Translations under genes and position numbers: made by a program
Notes under the pieces: model-generated
What the model was told of the DNA's origin: nothing
Seen by the model: only the letters and a program-made list of their open reading frames with translations
The model's database searches: none
Part shown: positions 35,982-51,304 of the stretch, one piece after another
Numbering within the stretch: position 1 is the first letter of the stretch
How the letters are laid out: every line of letters begins with the position of its first letter
Assembly (NCBI GenBank): GCA_949130495.1
Contig: OX422210.1
Location: 637,632,585-637,696,584, forward strand
DNA from: Sambucus nigra
Taxonomy: Eukaryota; Streptophyta; Magnoliopsida; Dipsacales; Adoxaceae
Direction: 5' to 3'
DNA: 64,000 nucleotides

Positions 35982-38900
35982 TCATAAGAAAAGATGTGGA
36001 TATTTCTCCCGCATCTCATCCTCACGTTCCCAAGTTGATTCGTTGGCATGATGATGACTCCAATGAACTCTCACTAGGGGCACCACACGAGATCTTAACT
36101 TCCGCTCCCCAAACTCAAGAATAGCAACCGGTTGTTCTTCATAAGAGACATCGGGCTGCAAATCGATATCTTCAAAAGGAACGTGCCAAAGGGCACCTTC
36201 ACACCTTCTGTACTTCTTCAAAGATGAGACATGAAATACATCATGGATTTGTTGTAAAGGTTCCGGCAAGGCAAGTTGGTATGCCACGGGACCAACCTTT
36301 GCAATAACCGGGAAAGGTCCAACAAAACGGGGTGCGAGCTTTCCTTTCTTTCCAAAACGTTTAATACCCTTCATCGGGGACACTCGCACCAACACTTGGT
36401 CTCCAACCTCCAACTCCATATGTCTCCTACCCGCATCGGCATAACTCTTTTGACGATCTTGGGCTATCCGTATGCGATTTCGAATAAGCTCAATCTTCGA
36501 AGAAGTATCTTGGATCATTTCAGGTCCAAGGAACTTATTATCACCCACTTCCAACCAACAAGCGGGCGATCTACAAGGCCTGCCATACAGATCTTCATAG
36601 GGTGCCATTCCAATAGTGAATTGGTATGAGTTATTATAAGCAAACTCAACCAATGGAAGGTATTGTTCCCAACTGCCCTTAAAATCGAGTATGCACATAC
36701 GAAGCATATCCTCCAACATCTGGTTTACCCTTTCGATCTGACCGTCTGTTTGAGGATGATAGGAAGAGCTTAACTTCAACTCGGTTCCCATAGCTCCCTG
36801 GAAACTCTGCCAAAAGTGGGACACGAATATCTTATCTCGATCGGATACAATATTCAAAGGTACCCCGTGGAGTCTGACGATCTCCTCAATGAACAACTGG
36901 GCATAACGAGCGGTATCATAATCGGTGCGCACGGGCAAGAAGTGTGCCGACTTGGTCAAACGGTCGACAATCACCCAAATTGAGTCGTGACCCTTTTGCG
37001 ATCTAGGCAAACCCGTAACAAAGTCCATAGAAATGCTCTCCCATTTCCATACGGGAATCTCGAGCGGTTGTAACAAACCTGTCGGTCGCTGGTGGTCGAT
37101 CTTAACCAACTGACAAGTAGTGCATTGAGACACAGACTCTGAGATATCCTTCTTCATACCCGCCCACCAATACAAACGACGCATATCATGGTACATCTTG
37201 TCCCCGCCTGAATGCACCGTGAACTTCGACCCGTGGGATTCTGCCATCACTGTACGTCTCAAATCCCCATCGTCGGGAACCACAAGTCTTCCATGGAAGC
37301 GTAGTCCACCCTCGGAACCTATTGAGTACGACTCCTCTCCCTTGGACAACAGCTGGTGTGTATGGTCTCGACAAACCTTATCTCTTTTCTGAGCTTCCAC
37401 AATCTTTGCTATAATCGTGGGAGTAACCGTCATCACGGAAAGGAATGCTCTCACCCCTGCATCCTCCAGGCTGAGTTCTTTCCACTTAGCTTTCCACACC
37501 TCAGCTAAGTCTCCATCAGGTTTTCTACTCAAGGCATCTGCTACCACATTCGCCTTTCCGGGGTGATAGTGAATATCAAATTGGTAGTCTTTCACAAACT
37601 CCAGCCAACGACGCTGGCGCATATTCAAATCCTTTTGGGAGAATAAGTATTGTAGAGATTTGTGGTCGGTGAACAGACTAAACTTTTCCCCTAAGAGATA
37701 ATGCCTCCATATCTTCAAGGCAAATACAACGGCGGCGAATTCCAAGTCATGTACCAGATAGTTCCTCTCGTGAGGCTTCAACTTACGAGAAGCGTACGCA
37801 ATAGGTTGTCTCTCTTGTTGAAGAACACCTCCTAACCCCAGAAGAGATGCATCAGTGAAGATGAGATATTCCAATCCCGACTTTGGCAATGCCAGGACTG
37901 GAGCTGAAGTTAGTCTATCCTTGAGCTCATCAAAAGCCGCTTGACATGTACTGTCCCATACAAATCTTACTCCTTTCCGGGTTAAATTCGTCAATGGGCT
38001 AGCAACCTTAGAAAAGCCCTTAATGAATCGACGGTAATAACCCGCCAAGCCCAGAAAACTATGAACTTCAGTGGGCATCGTGGGCTGGCCCCACTCCTTC
38101 ACCGCGATCACCTTACTCGGATCCACAGACACGCCTTGGGATGACACCACATGCCCCAAAAATTGAAATTCCTTCAACCAGAAGCCACACTTCTCAAACT
38201 TTGCATACAATTGATGATCCCTCAATCTCTGCAGGACCAACCGCAAGTGAGCAGCGTGATCCGACTCTGTCTGAGAATAGACTAGGATGTCATCGATAAA
38301 AATAATGACAAACTGGTCAAGGAAATCCCGGAATACCCTGTTCATAAGGTCCATAAACACTTCAGGGGCATTGGTTAGCCCAAAGGGCATAACCAAGAAT
38401 TCATAAGATCCATAATGGGTTAGAAAGGCCGTCTTGGATACATTTTGCTCTCGTATCCTCAATTGGTGGTACCCCGTCCTCAAATCGATCTTGGAGAAGT
38501 AGGAAGCTCCCCTAAGTTGATCAAACAAGTCGTCGATGCGAGGTAAAGGGTATTTATTCCGGATGGTGACTTTATTCAACTCCCTATAGTCCACGCATAA
38601 CCGGAGAGAACCGTCTCTCTTCTTCACAAACAATACCGGAGCGCCCCACGGTGAGGTACTACGCCTAATAAAGCCCTGCTCCAGTAGCTTCTGAATCTGA
38701 TCTCTCAGCTCCCTCATCTCCACAGGAGCCATTCGATAAGGAGCTTTGGCGATCGGTCGAGTTCCCGGCATTAAGTCAACCACAAACTCTATTTCCCGAC
38801 TTGGAGATAATCCCGGTATCTCCCGAAAAATATCTTCAAAGTCCCTAACGATTGGAAGAGAATCTAGGGGAACCACGACGTCTCTCGATGCATCATTCGC

Positions 38901-39527
38901 AATACAATATAGATAAGCACTCGTGCTCCCTTCCATGCAAGGCATAACTACCAGGAACATCTCTTGTCCTGGGACCGCAAAAACTATACTCCTCCCGTAA
39001 CAATTCACTATAGCACGGTACTTCACCAGCCAATCCATACCAAAAATTACATCGTACCCGACCATATCAAGGACGAGCAAATCGGCCTCAAAACACAAGT
39101 CACCAAGATTAATTCCTACGTTTTTACATACGAAGAAAATCAATGAGCCATCGCCCATAGAGGATTCGACGCTAGTGAAGGTACTTTCAGCAGATTTTAT
39201 CAAACCTGTAGTCTGAGCAAAACTTCTAGAAATAAAGGAGTGTGTAGCACCCGTATCAAATAGGATTCGACCCATATGCCCATGAATGAGAAACTTACCC
39301 TCGATCGATGGTGGTGCCGGAGGAGCTGGAGGAAGCAGAGCCTCCTGAATATGGTAAACCCTTCCGTACTGCAATTGCCCCTGTTGAGGAGGAGCAACCG
39401 GATTAGGCGCTTGAGGCAGAAACTGTACATACGACTGCTGTGGAGCCCTAGGAAGATGCCCTCCAACCAACTGAGGACATGCCCTCTTATAGTGGCCCAG
39501 CTCCCCACACTGAAAACATTTATTCAC
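35982..39527 (-). CDS. Pol polyprotein of the Tekay-like chromovirus
   Basis: Open frame of 1181 codons. In order: zinc knuckle [14 protein letters not shown] (residues 4-17, the end of gag); aspartic protease with [12 protein letters not shown] (DTG at 91-93); reverse transcriptase with [34 protein letters not shown] and catalytic FIDD; RNase H beginning [15 protein letters not shown]; integrase with an HHCC zinc part ([19 protein letters not shown] to CTTCQ), a DDE core ([34 protein letters not shown]) and a GPFPVI segment; and a C-terminal chromodomain-like end ([23 protein letters not shown]). All catalytic residues I can identify are present. It is continuous with gag in the same frame, except for a TAG at about 39711. 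The product would reverse-transcribe and integrate the element; the chromodomain may steer it to heterochromatin. Confidence 0.95.
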   Translation of the reverse strand: MNKCFQCGELGHYKRACPQLVGGHLPRAPQQSYVQFLPQAPNPVAPPQQGQLQYGRVYHIQEALLPPAPPAPPSIEGKFLIHGHMGRILFDTGATHSFISRSFAQTTGLIKSAESTFTSVESSMGDGSLIFFVCKNVGINLGDLCFEADLLVLDMVGYDVIFGMDWLVKYRAIVNCYGRSIVFAVPGQEMFLVVMPCMEGSTSAYLYCIANDASRDVVVPLDSLPIVRDFEDIFREIPGLSPSREIEFVVDLMPGTRPIAKAPYRMAPVEMRELRDQIQKLLEQGFIRRSTSPWGAPVLFVKKRDGSLRLCVDYRELNKVTIRNKYPLPRIDDLFDQLRGASYFSKIDLRTGYHQLRIREQNVSKTAFLTHYGSYEFLVMPFGLTNAPEVFMDLMNRVFRDFLDQFVIIFIDDILVYSQTESDHAAHLRLVLQRLRDHQLYAKFEKCGFWLKEFQFLGHVVSSQGVSVDPSKVIAVKEWGQPTMPTEVHSFLGLAGYYRRFIKGFSKVASPLTNLTRKGVRFVWDSTCQAAFDELKDRLTSAPVLALPKSGLEYLIFTDASLLGLGGVLQQERQPIAYASRKLKPHERNYLVHDLEFAAVVFALKIWRHYLLGEKFSLFTDHKSLQYLFSQKDLNMRQRRWLEFVKDYQFDIHYHPGKANVVADALSRKPDGDLAEVWKAKWKELSLEDAGVRAFLSVMTVTPTIIAKIVEAQKRDKVCRDHTHQLLSKGEESYSIGSEGGLRFHGRLVVPDDGDLRRTVMAESHGSKFTVHSGGDKMYHDMRRLYWWAGMKKDISESVSQCTTCQLVKIDHQRPTGLLQPLEIPVWKWESISMDFVTGLPRSQKGHDSIWVIVDRLTKSAHFLPVRTDYDTARYAQLFIEEIVRLHGVPLNIVSDRDKIFVSHFWQSFQGAMGTELKLSSSYHPQTDGQIERVNQMLEDMLRMCILDFKGSWEQYLPLVEFAYNNSYQFTIGMAPYEDLYGRPCRSPACWLEVGDNKFLGPEMIQDTSSKIELIRNRIRIAQDRQKSYADAGRRHMELEVGDQVLVRVSPMKGIKRFGKKGKLAPRFVGPFPVIAKVGPVAYQLALPEPLQQIHDVFHVSSLKKYRRCEGALWHVPFEDIDLQPDVSYEEQPVAILEFGERKLRSRVVPLVRVHWSHHHANESTWEREDEMREKYPHLFL

Positions 39528-40576
39528 CGCATTGTCCTGATTCCTACCTTGGTTATTTCGGAATTGCCCCGCACCTCGGCCCTGTTGGCCCCTACCTCCA
39601 TTTCCACCTCTACCTCCCTGTGGTTGCTGACCACCTTGACCCTGCCTGTTAGCATTGTTGTTGCCACCGGCATTAAACCCACCGAAACGTTGACGCTTTG
39701 ACGAATCCCCCTACTGGGGATCCCTCTCAACCTGCTTGTTCCCCGAGGATTGGGACGAAGAAGATGTCCCCCCTCCGCTCCCAACTCCTCCCTGTCTCAC
39801 AGCCTGCCCCGCAACTACAACCTTCTTCTTGTTTTGCACAAACAATCTATGCTCTTGACAGTGAAGTAAAGCAACATTCATCACATCACCAAAGGTCACC
39901 AGAGATGGATTTCCAAGCAAATATTGCTTTATTCGCCAATGTAAACCTCCCACAAACTTGGAGATCCTTTTCGCTTCTGGAGTTACCTCATCCGGTATAA
40001 AACTGGCTAACCGAGTAAACTCTTCCTCGTACTCGGCAACCGTCCTCTCCCCTTGTACCAAATCCTGAAGCTTCCTCTGCATTTCCCTCTGAACTGCGGG
40101 AGGGAAATACTTTCCATCAAACAAAGCCCAGAAATTTATGATGGACATAGTATCCCTCTGTTCTGGTGTCATCATTGACTCCCACCAGTGTAAGGCCGGT
40201 TCGACAAGCTTGAAAGTAACGAGAATTTGCTTCTTCTCCTCACTACATTCCACCATCCTAAGATGGCGCTGCATATCTCTCTTCCACTGGTTCACCTTTA
40301 TAACATCCGAACCTCCCTCAAATTCCGGGGGATGTCCCTAAGGAAAGACTCCCTCACCCGTTCCCACTGAGAAGGTCCCGTAGGAACTAGTGCTTCTTGT
40401 CCCCTTATTTGAGCTTGTGGCATTTGTTGGGCCACTGCAGTCATCGCGGCGTTGACAGCTTGGGCCACAATATTTGCCACTTCAGCGGCACTGATATTCC
40501 CCTGCTGTGGTGGAGGACCAAACTCATCCTCAACAACCCTATTACGTCTAGCGGGACGTCCTCTCTTCGGCGGCAT
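39528..40576 (-). pseudogene. Gag of the Tekay-like chromovirus, frameshifted
   Basis: Starts at ATG 40576 (MPPKRGRPARRNRV), followed by an Ala/Gln-rich stretch and QWERVRESFLRDIP. At the G5 run (40327-40331) the frame shifts by one base: the first frame stops at 40298, while gag homology (FEGGSDVIKVNQWKRDMQRH, PALHWWESM, EYEEEFTRLASFIPDE) continues in the pol frame (40295-39711). A TAG after VERDPQ then interrupts the Gly/Asn/Gln-rich linker to the zinc knuckle. With near-identical LTRs these two lesions are recent or could be sequencing errors; the shift sits in a homopolymer, which makes an error plausible there. Confidence 0.88.
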
Positions 40577-40742
40577 CTGAGATAAAGACGAAATAGAGTT
40601 AAAACATAATACAGAACAATCTATTTAGCAGAAGATCGCATACATAGGCAGCAAAACAATCCTAACATTAAGTTCTATATCAAAGAACGCTATGGTAGAA
40701 CGTGACAAGTCCGCATAGATCCTAAAGACTCTAGAACCTGAT

Positions 40743-40754
40743 GCTCTGATACCA
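40743..40754 (-). promoter_or_regulatory. Met-tRNA primer binding site of the Tekay-like element
   Basis: Minus strand reads TGGTATCAGAGC two bases after the end of the 5' LTR, an exact match to the plant initiator tRNA-Met 3' end. Confidence 0.92.
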
Positions 40755-40756
40755 TC

Positions 40757-43386
40757 TGTGACAACCCGCTATCCGGAATAAAGGGTGGCCAGCCCTATAC
40801 CCCGATAAAATAGGAAATCATTGATAAATATCATTCTCAGCATCACAACAATATGCAAAGTATAAGGAATAACCACTCTATATTTCAGAAAACGGGTTAT
40901 CAAAAACTTTGATTTGAAGTAAAAAGAAAACATTTTCAACAACCCATAATAGAAATAGAGGGTGGAAACCCCCACAAGCGTAAATAAGAAACCCAAAAGA
41001 TACAAAGGACCGAATGAAGCGTCGGTCAATAACAACCATACAACATACAATTAGCACCAAGTGTTACATAATAAATCCATTATACAATTACAACGGTTTG
41101 GGCAACAAGCCCGAATAAACTGAACATAACTAGAAACATAAATGGAGACGTCTACACAAAACTCCCGTGAAACCCGCACAATGTCACGGCTCCTCAAAAC
41201 ATAAGGAAGGAAGGGTCATTACTGGCGACCGTGCGGCGGAACACCTGAACGAATTATATATATAGATACAACAAGAAAAGAAAACCGGTCAGGGCCGGAT
41301 ATATGTGATCAATAGATAAATGACAGGTATGACAATGATGCACAATTTCTCATGGATGATAGTCTAGCATGGTAACATCATGTAAGGTAACTAAAGCTGA
41401 TAAATGACTATGTAGAATGAAACTCATATAAAACAGAATTAAAGGTACATATAAGCCTTTATCATTTTTCAACATATTTTGATTTCAATCTTCTTTTCCA
41501 TTCCTTATCAGGAATATAATTATCATCATGTGCTCTTTATGGCACTAATCTCAATAGCATGCTCTTTGTGGCATTAGTGTTCCATCGAGTCCAACTCGAT
41601 AATTAGAATAGTCATAAATATAAATATAACGATTCTAAGACCGCCCGTCCGGGTTTCCCCACTGTGCGCGTCCCTAAATAACCATCATCTTCCAGGGCCT
41701 AACATAAGACAACCTGGGATCCTATCGAAATCGTCGGGAAGCGGCCATATGCCTGCGGGGTAGTCAAGACCACACCCAGAATCTCCTACCCATCGCAGAA
41801 AAATAAAACAAGCGCTCATATGGCCTAGGACTATATCCACCCTGCATTCATTAGCCAGGGGGCCTCACCTATCGCACGGACTTCCCTTAAGATGGTATTT
41901 AGAGAGGTGTGTAACATCCATTTTATTACTTTCCATTACATGATTTAGTAAATTACCATTTACCTAATCAATTTCCCATTTTAATAAATGTATAAGCTAA
42001 ATCGGGACTATACGTATTACGTACCGTCATAACATCCTCGATAAGAAATTCAGACTCCAATTTTATTCCTAAAGCCTCTTTTAGGCTCTAATATAAACCC
42101 TCAAGTCAAATCTAACTCGAGTTGAATTCTAAAGTCTCCAATTTGACCTTAATATATTCTAGACCCTTATAAAACTACACGACGAAAGTAATGCCTAAAC
42201 ATCACTTTAAATTCCCCCTTAAAATAACCCTAGATGAACCCTTTCGAGTCTAGGATGTCGACCCAACTCAACTAATACTCTAAACCCTATGTTTACTTCC
42301 TTTAAGAAGGTCCCTAATCACTAATCCTAAAGAAAAGGGGTTAAAAATGAAAAAGAAAAATTTGAAAAAAGTGCAGGGCTACCGAATCGATTCGCCCTCT
42401 TGGCCGAATCGATTCGTCCAGAAAATTTGGGTTTCTGCATAACTGTCGAATCGATTCGGATGAATTTCGAATTGATTCGGTTCACAAGACCTGGGCACTG
42501 GACTTAACCGAATCGATTCGCCCAAGGGGCCGAATCGATTCGGGCCTGCGATTTTGCCAAGAATTGGCTATGGAGTCTTGGACTCCATTTTCTACCCCAA
42601 CTCCAATTTCTTAAAACCAAACTTATATACCAACATCAAGATAGCATCAATGATACTTTTAACCATCTTAAACCTCATGAATCATCCTAATCATCTTTGA
42701 ATGAATCAAAACCCAAAAAAATACATAAGAAAACCCTAAGTTTGCTAAACTAAGATCAATACACCATTACCACAACAAATCATCTATCTCAAGACACAAA
42801 TAGCAAGTAAAAACTTTCCTTGATTCAGCAAATTGCAGGTCTCTTGTTTGTAGGAGCAAGAATCTCTCTCAATCTCCAAATCTTCAAAGCTTTCTCTCTA
42901 CTCTTCTCTTTCTCTCTTTGGTTTAGGAAGGAAATTAGGGACATTAGAAGACTTAGAAGACTTAAGTCGTGACCTAAGACAAAATCCCACTTAATTAACT
43001 AGTAGTGCGATAAAATAATACGCAATAGTATAATTAAGGCACAACCAGTCAAAAATGCCCAAAACTACAAAATACAATATGGCACATTATTTGACTATTT
43101 CGCACATTCCGGAATCAACTGCAACCTCCAAATTATCATTTGGACATTTTAAAATTCAATTTAGGTTCCGGTCTCATAATTAAGCCAAATATCATTTTAA
43201 ATTCAGATGATATAAATAAGCATGACATAGTAATATTTCCCATGATTATGATATGTATGCAACCTCATAATAAATGTCAACTTTTCTACATTGAAGTAAC
43301 ATTCAAATCATATCCCAACACTGGTCTCTAATTACTACACTAAGTAATTACTGTAAAATACGGTTTCATAAGCGAGGGTTATTACA
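40757..43386 (-). repeat. 5' LTR of the Tekay-like element
   Basis: 2630 bp, near-identical to 33307-35934 (2628 bp). Ends TGTGACAACC and GGTTATTACA on the plus strand. Contains the second copy of the palindrome cluster at about 42381-42541. Confidence 0.93.
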
Positions 43387-43387
43387 A

Positions 43388-43557
43388 CCCATTAGTCTTC
43401 ATTAGTTTAAAAATAATGGGTTTTAATGGTTATTATTATAATGGTTGAGATTAACTAAGGGATATTTTATATATATATAATATCCCTAAGTTAATCTCAA
43501 CCATTATAAGAATAACCATTATCACCCATTAATTTTAAACTGATGAAGACTAACGGG
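43388..43557. repeat. 170-bp near-perfect palindrome inside the hAT element
   Basis: The left arm, starting CCCATTAGTCTTCATTAGTT, pairs with the right arm ending GAAGACTAACGGG. Arms are about 80 bp with few mismatches around a TATATATA-rich centre near 43466. As RNA it would form a long hairpin. It may be a separate small MITE within the hAT element. Confidence 0.85.
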
Positions 43558-43773
43558 TAATATAGGGTCACTCAACCCGTTTAGACCCGTTACCCATTTA
43601 GACCTGTTAATATTAACGGGTGTTAACGGTTCGGTTCGTGTACCCGTTAATATTAACGGGTCGTGTTTGGGTATTATCATTGAACCCGTTAGTCCTAACG
43701 GGTCGTGTACGGGTTAAGGGTGTTTTCACCCACTAACCCGTTAACACGACCCGTTGACAACTCTAGTTATAAG

Positions 43774-45179
43774 CTATTTATATACATATATTATCTTCTT
43801 ATTCTTTGAAATTATATTACTAGGTTTTAACATTGAAACTATTGTTCATTAGAAAGTTAATACTTTACATTATATGTTTCTTTGGGCTTCATTATATCTA
43901 TTTTTTTTGTTATAACGTAGTTGTATTTGCATGCATGAATTTGATATTATTGACACTATTTGTGCAAAAACTACGTTTGAACATTCAAACCATTCTTTAT
44001 TAAAAGGTGAATATTTGAATTTAATATTTGTTTGTGCTTATTTATAATCTGTTTGTTTTTTTTAAATGTAACCATTAGTTAAAAAATATTATTTGTGCGT
44101 TGTGAAGAACTGTGGTGAAAATGGTAAAGAACACATTGTACGTTCTTCGATAATTTCTATTGTTCTTGAAATATACATAGGTTTTGAAAGTTGAATTCGA
44201 TTAGGTTATCAAGTTATCTAAAATCAATTTGGCATGTATACGTCGCTTAGGGTATCAAAATGATAGTGTTTCAACATTATCATTTCAACATCATAGGCTG
44301 TTAATTAGGTTGCGATTGTATTCGGGTTAACAAAAATTTGATGACCTCACGAGACTAAATGAACTTGTAGAAACAACATGTGCACTCATGTGAATATCCC
44401 TGTGAGTCACAAGACTTCATCGATTATTTCTATAAGTTATTTTAGTCCCGTGGGGTATAGAACTATTCTCACCCCACTTATTCACATATGGTAGGTAACA
44501 ATTCCTACAAGCCATTATGGGGAATTCTCTATACAAAAAATGGATGGGTGAGACTAATAGACTCATGGATGTATACCATATAGGTGCTAACGAGTTTGTA
44601 AACTTCTCAAAGAGGTGTTTTAATGATAAAGAGTTTTCACGTCCTTACACATGTGGTAGAAATAGTAAAATATTTGAGTGAAAAAAAGGTTAGAAAATGT
44701 CACACGACACAAAACCAACTTGTAGGAATAACTGGTGTAGTCATGTGACTCACGGGGGGAGAATATGGTAGAAAATTAAAAAAATCAAGGCTTAAGCTTG
44801 AAAATATGGCGTTGGGGGAGGTGGTTGAAAACATAATTTCATAACAAAACTATCGAAAGGAGCTACGATCATGTCACATGAAACTAAACTAACTGTTAGA
44901 AATAATCCATGCAGTCGCGTGCTTTATAAGGTGAGAATCTGGTAGAAATATCAAAAATCCAATCTTTAGGCTTGAAAATAGGGAGTTAGGTGTGAAAATC
45001 TAGTTCAAGTATTAGTTCAGCGATCATAAATTATAAAGTGTATGCACTCTTAGCTTTTGTTATAAGATTATTTTATTCTTAATAAATAGATCAAATATAT
45101 TTTTCTAAATCGATAATTTGCAATTACATCCACCCTAATAAAAAAGCTTGATAATTTAACTATTTATATATAGAGAGAG
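43774..45179. repeat. Mosaic repeat family, blocks C and D
   Basis: Closely related to 48177-49390: shared stretches include TATCTTCTTATT, GGTTTTAACATT, CGTTCTTCGATAATTTC and GATGACCTCAC. At 44690-45060 it holds two monomers of the 168-bp repeat (AAGGCTTAAGCTTGAAAATA). No gene is recognised. Confidence 0.65.
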
Positions 45180-45572
45180 AGTCAGGCTCCCCATCATACC
45201 TCATTGAACATACCTATGAACATGCCTATTTTTTTTAAATAGTAAAAGAAATAATTTTAAGTTGATATTTTTCATATGGGTTCATGATATTTCAATGTGC
45301 CCCTGTAAAAATATTCAACTCAAAATAATATTTTTTGTTATTTTTAAAAAATAAGTAAAAAAATTAACAGTTTTAAAGTGTAAAAACTGTTAGTTTTTTT
45401 ACCTATTTTTTAAAAATGACAAAAAACATTATTTTCAATTGATTTTTTTATAGGGGCATACTGAAATATCATGAACCTATATAAAAAATATCATCTCAAA
45501 TTTTTTTTACTATTTTAAAAAATGTATATGTTTATAGGTATGTTGCTAGGAGGTATGTTGGAGAGTCTGACT
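45180..45572. mobile_element. Foldback MITE 1
   Basis: About 390 bp that is one long imperfect inverted repeat: the left end AGTCAGGCTCCCC mirrors the right end, whose minus strand starts CAGTCAGACTCTCC. The symmetry centre is near 45380 around ACAGTTTTAAAGTGTAAAAA. TA-rich sequence lies on both sides. No coding sequence. Confidence 0.8.
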
Positions 45573-45586
45573 GTATATATATAAAG

Positions 45587-48176
<2,590 letters not shown>

Positions 48177-49069
48177 GCTATTTGTATATACATGTACTAT
48201 CTTCTTATTTTTTGAAATTATGTTGTGCAAAACTAGGTTTGAACATTAAAACCATTGTTCATTAGATCGTTAATATTTTACTTTATATATTTGTTTGGGC
48301 TTCATTATAATGTATTTATTTGTTGTAAATTATGCATGCATGGATTTGATATTATTAGAAATTATTTGTGCAAAAATTAGGTTTGAACATTCAAACCATT
48401 CTTTACTAAAATGTAAATATTTGAATTTAATATTTGTTTGGACTTCATTATAATCCGTTTGTTTTTTGTAAATGTAATCAGTTTGGTTAAAAAAATATAA
48501 GTTGTGGGTTGCGAAGAACTGTGGTTGAAAATGGCAAAGAACATAATGAACGTTCTTCGATAATTTCTATTGTTCTTGAAATGTACATAGGTTTTTAAAA
48601 TTGGATTCAATTAGGTTATCAAGTTATTTAAAACCAATTTGGTATGTATACGTGGCTTAAGATTTCAAAATGATAGTGTTTCAACATTACATCATAGGTC
48701 GTTAATTAGGTTGCGATTGTGCCCGAGTTAACAAATGATTTGATGACCTCACAAGACTAAACGAACTTGTAGAAACAACCAGTGCACTCATGTGAACCAC
48801 CCCTTGAGTCACAAGCCTTCACCGATTATTTCTATAATTTAGTTTAGTCCCATAGGGTATAAAACTATTCTTACCCCATTTATTCACACATGGTAGGTAA
48901 CAATTCCTACAAACTCTTATGGGGTATCCTTTATACAAAAAGTGGATGGGTGAGATAAATAGACTCGGGGATATATACCATATAGGTTCTAACGAGTTTG
49001 TAAACTTCTCAAAGAGGTGTCTTAATGATAACGAGATCTTTTGTCCTTGCGCACGTTGTAGAAAAGGTA
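48177..49069. repeat. Mosaic repeat family, block C
   Basis: Non-coding AT-rich DNA, a second copy of 43774-44690. It contains the uninterrupted GTTGTAAGCTATTTG that corresponds to the hAT insertion site. An open frame on the minus strand (48377-48610) has no recognisable features. Confidence 0.55.
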
Positions 49070-51299
49070 AAGTGTTTGAGTGAAAAAGATGTTAGATAAT
49101 GTCACACGGCACTAAATTAACTTATAGGAATAACTGGCCCAGTCGTGTGACTCACGGGGTGAGAATATGATAGAAAATTACAAAAATTCAAGGTTTAAGC
49201 TTGAAAATAAGGCGTTAGAGGTGGGGGTGAAAATTTAATTTCACAACAAGACTGCTGAAAAGAGCCATGATCATGTCATATGAAACTAAACTAACTATTA
49301 AAAATAATCCATGTAGTCGCGTGCTTCAGAAGGTGAGAATTTGGTGGATATTTCAAAAATCCAATGTTCAAGCTGGAAAATAGGGAGTTGGGGATAAAAT
49401 CATAAGTAAATAATAATATTTCCTGAAAAGAGGCATAATCTCATCACACGATAATAAACTATCTTGAATAAATAATCGATGTAGTGGTTTGACTCACGGA
49501 GTGAGAATTTGATAGAAATTTTAAAAATATGAGGCTTAAGCTTGAAATTAGGGCACTAGGAGATGAAAATGGAATTAAATAACAAAATTGATTAAAAAGA
49601 GGCACAATCATGTCTTACGATACTAAACTAACTTGTATAAACATCTAGAGCCATCGATTGATTCACGGGATGAGAATTTAGTACACAATTCAAAAATCCA
49701 AGTCGTAAGATTGAGGGTGAAAATGTAATTTATTAAAAAAATAATACCTAAAAAGAGGTACGATCATGTCACATGGCACTAAAATGATTTGTAGGAACAA
49801 ATGGTGTAGTCGTGTACTTAACGGAGTGAGAATTTGGTAAAAAACTTAAAAATCCAAGCCTAAGCTTGAAAGCATGGCATTAGGGGTTGAAAATATAAAT
49901 TCATAACAAAATTGCATGAAAAGAACCACAATCATGTCATTCGGTACTAAATTAACTTAAAAAAATAATTGGTACAGATGTGTGACTACAAGGTGAGAAT
50001 TTGGTAGAAAATTAGAAATACAAGGCTTAAGCTTGAAACTAATGCATTAGGGGATGAGAACATAATTTAATCATAAAAATTTCTTAAATGAGGCACAATT
50101 ACGTCACAAGAAACTAAACTAACTTATAGAAATAATCGGTGTAGTTGTGTGACTCACGGGATGAAAAATCAATAGAAAATTCAAAAATCCAAGGCTTAAG
50201 CTTTAAAATAGGGTGTTAGGGGCTGAATACGTAATTCAATAACAAACCTCCTAAAAAGAGCCACAATCACATCACACGGCACTAAATTAACTTTTAGAAA
50301 TAACTTGTGCAATCGTGTACTTCACGAAGTTAGAATTGGGTAGAAAATTCAAAAATCCAAAGCCTAAGCTTGAAAATAGGGCGTTAGGGGTTGAACGCCT
50401 AATTTAACAATAAAATTAGATGAAAAGATCCACAATCACATCACACGATACTAAACTAACTTGTAGAAATAATCTTTATAATCGTGTGACTCACGGGGTT
50501 AGAATTTCGTAGAAATTTCTAAAATTCAAGGCTTTGAATTGAAATTAGAGCGTTAGGGGTGGAAACATAATTTTCTCCAAAAAATACTCAAAATGAAGCG
50601 CGTTCACGTCATGCGATACTAAATTAACTTGTACAAATAATTAGTGCCAACGTGTGACTCACAGGGTGAGAATTTAGTAACAAAATTCAAAAATCCAAGG
50701 CTCAAGCTTGAAAATAGGGCATTACGGGGTTAAAACATAATTTAACATCAAAACTTCCTGAAAAGAGGCACGATCATATTATACAATACTAACCTTTTCT
50801 GGAAGTTTACATAATTTAACATCAAAACTGGTGACATAATCGTGTCTCTTTTTTTGGGAGTGACTTTAACAATAAAACTACCCAAAAAGAGGCACCCTAA
50901 ACTAATTTGTATAAATAAATGGTTCAGTTTTGTGATTGACGGGGTGAGAATTTGGTAAAAAAAATTAAAAATCCAAGGCTTAAGCTTGAAGATAGGGCGT
51001 TAGGGGATGAAGACCTAATTTGATAGCAAATCTACTCAAAAATATTCACGGTCACATCACATAACACTAAACTAACTCCTAAAAATAATCGATGCAGTCG
51101 TATGACTCGCGAGATGAGAATTGGCAAATAATCTCAAAATCAAACTCTTACACTTCGTGGGTGAAAACTTAATTTAACAATAAAACTATTTAAAAAGATG
51201 CACAATCATCTCACATAACATTAAACTAACTTGTAGGAACAACCAGTGTAGTCATGTATTTCACGAGGTGAGAATTTGCTAAAAAAATCAAATTTCTAA
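49070..51299. repeat. 168-bp tandem array, left part
   Basis: About 13 diverged monomers, each with GGCTTAAGCTTGAAAATAGGG, CACGATCATGTCACACGACA, CTAAACTAACTTGTAG and GTGTGACTCACGGGGTGAGA. Landmarks at about 49197, 49369, 49538, 49862, 50029, 50198, 50366, 50535, 50704 and 50982 give a spacing of 167-172 bp. Some monomers are shortened (near 49696 and 51150) or extended (near 50800). Confidence 0.9.
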
Positions 51300-51304
51300 G
51301 GTAT

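Larger units (their letters stand above)
33307..43386 (-). mobile_element. Tekay-like chromovirus (Ty3/gypsy), complete
   Basis: 10.1-kb element with LTRs 33307-35934 and 40757-43386, perfect 5-bp target duplication ACCCA (33302-33306 and 43387-43391), Met-tRNA primer site, polypurine tract, gag and a 1181-codon pol frame with a C-terminal chromodomain. The two 2.6-kb LTRs show only scattered differences by eye (for example at 33414 against 40864), so the insertion is recent. Gag has one frameshift and one in-frame stop. Long LTRs plus a chromodomain point to the Tekay/Del branch, but this rests on layout, not a tree. Confidence 0.93.
33077..43765. mobile_element. Non-autonomous hAT-type element, filled by the Tekay-like element
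   Basis: Imperfect terminal inverted repeats TAGACTTGGCAAAATG and, from the right end, TAGAGTTGTCAACGG, flanked by an 8-bp target duplication GTTGTAAG (33069-33076) and GTTATAAG (43766-43773), one mismatch. A related copy of the target at about 48170 reads GTTGTAAGCTATTTG without the insertion, which acts as an empty site. Without the inserted retrotransposon the element is about 600 bp, full of AACGGGT motifs, with no transposase. A 170-bp palindrome forms its interior. Confidence 0.8.

Noticed and set aside
37186..37392. Small frames opposite or out of frame within the pol gene
   Set aside because: Shadows of the 1181-codon pol frame.
49070..51299. Possible CRISPR-like array
   Set aside because: Plant DNA, monomers of about 168 bp are contiguous and diverged, with no short constant repeat alternating with unique spacers.
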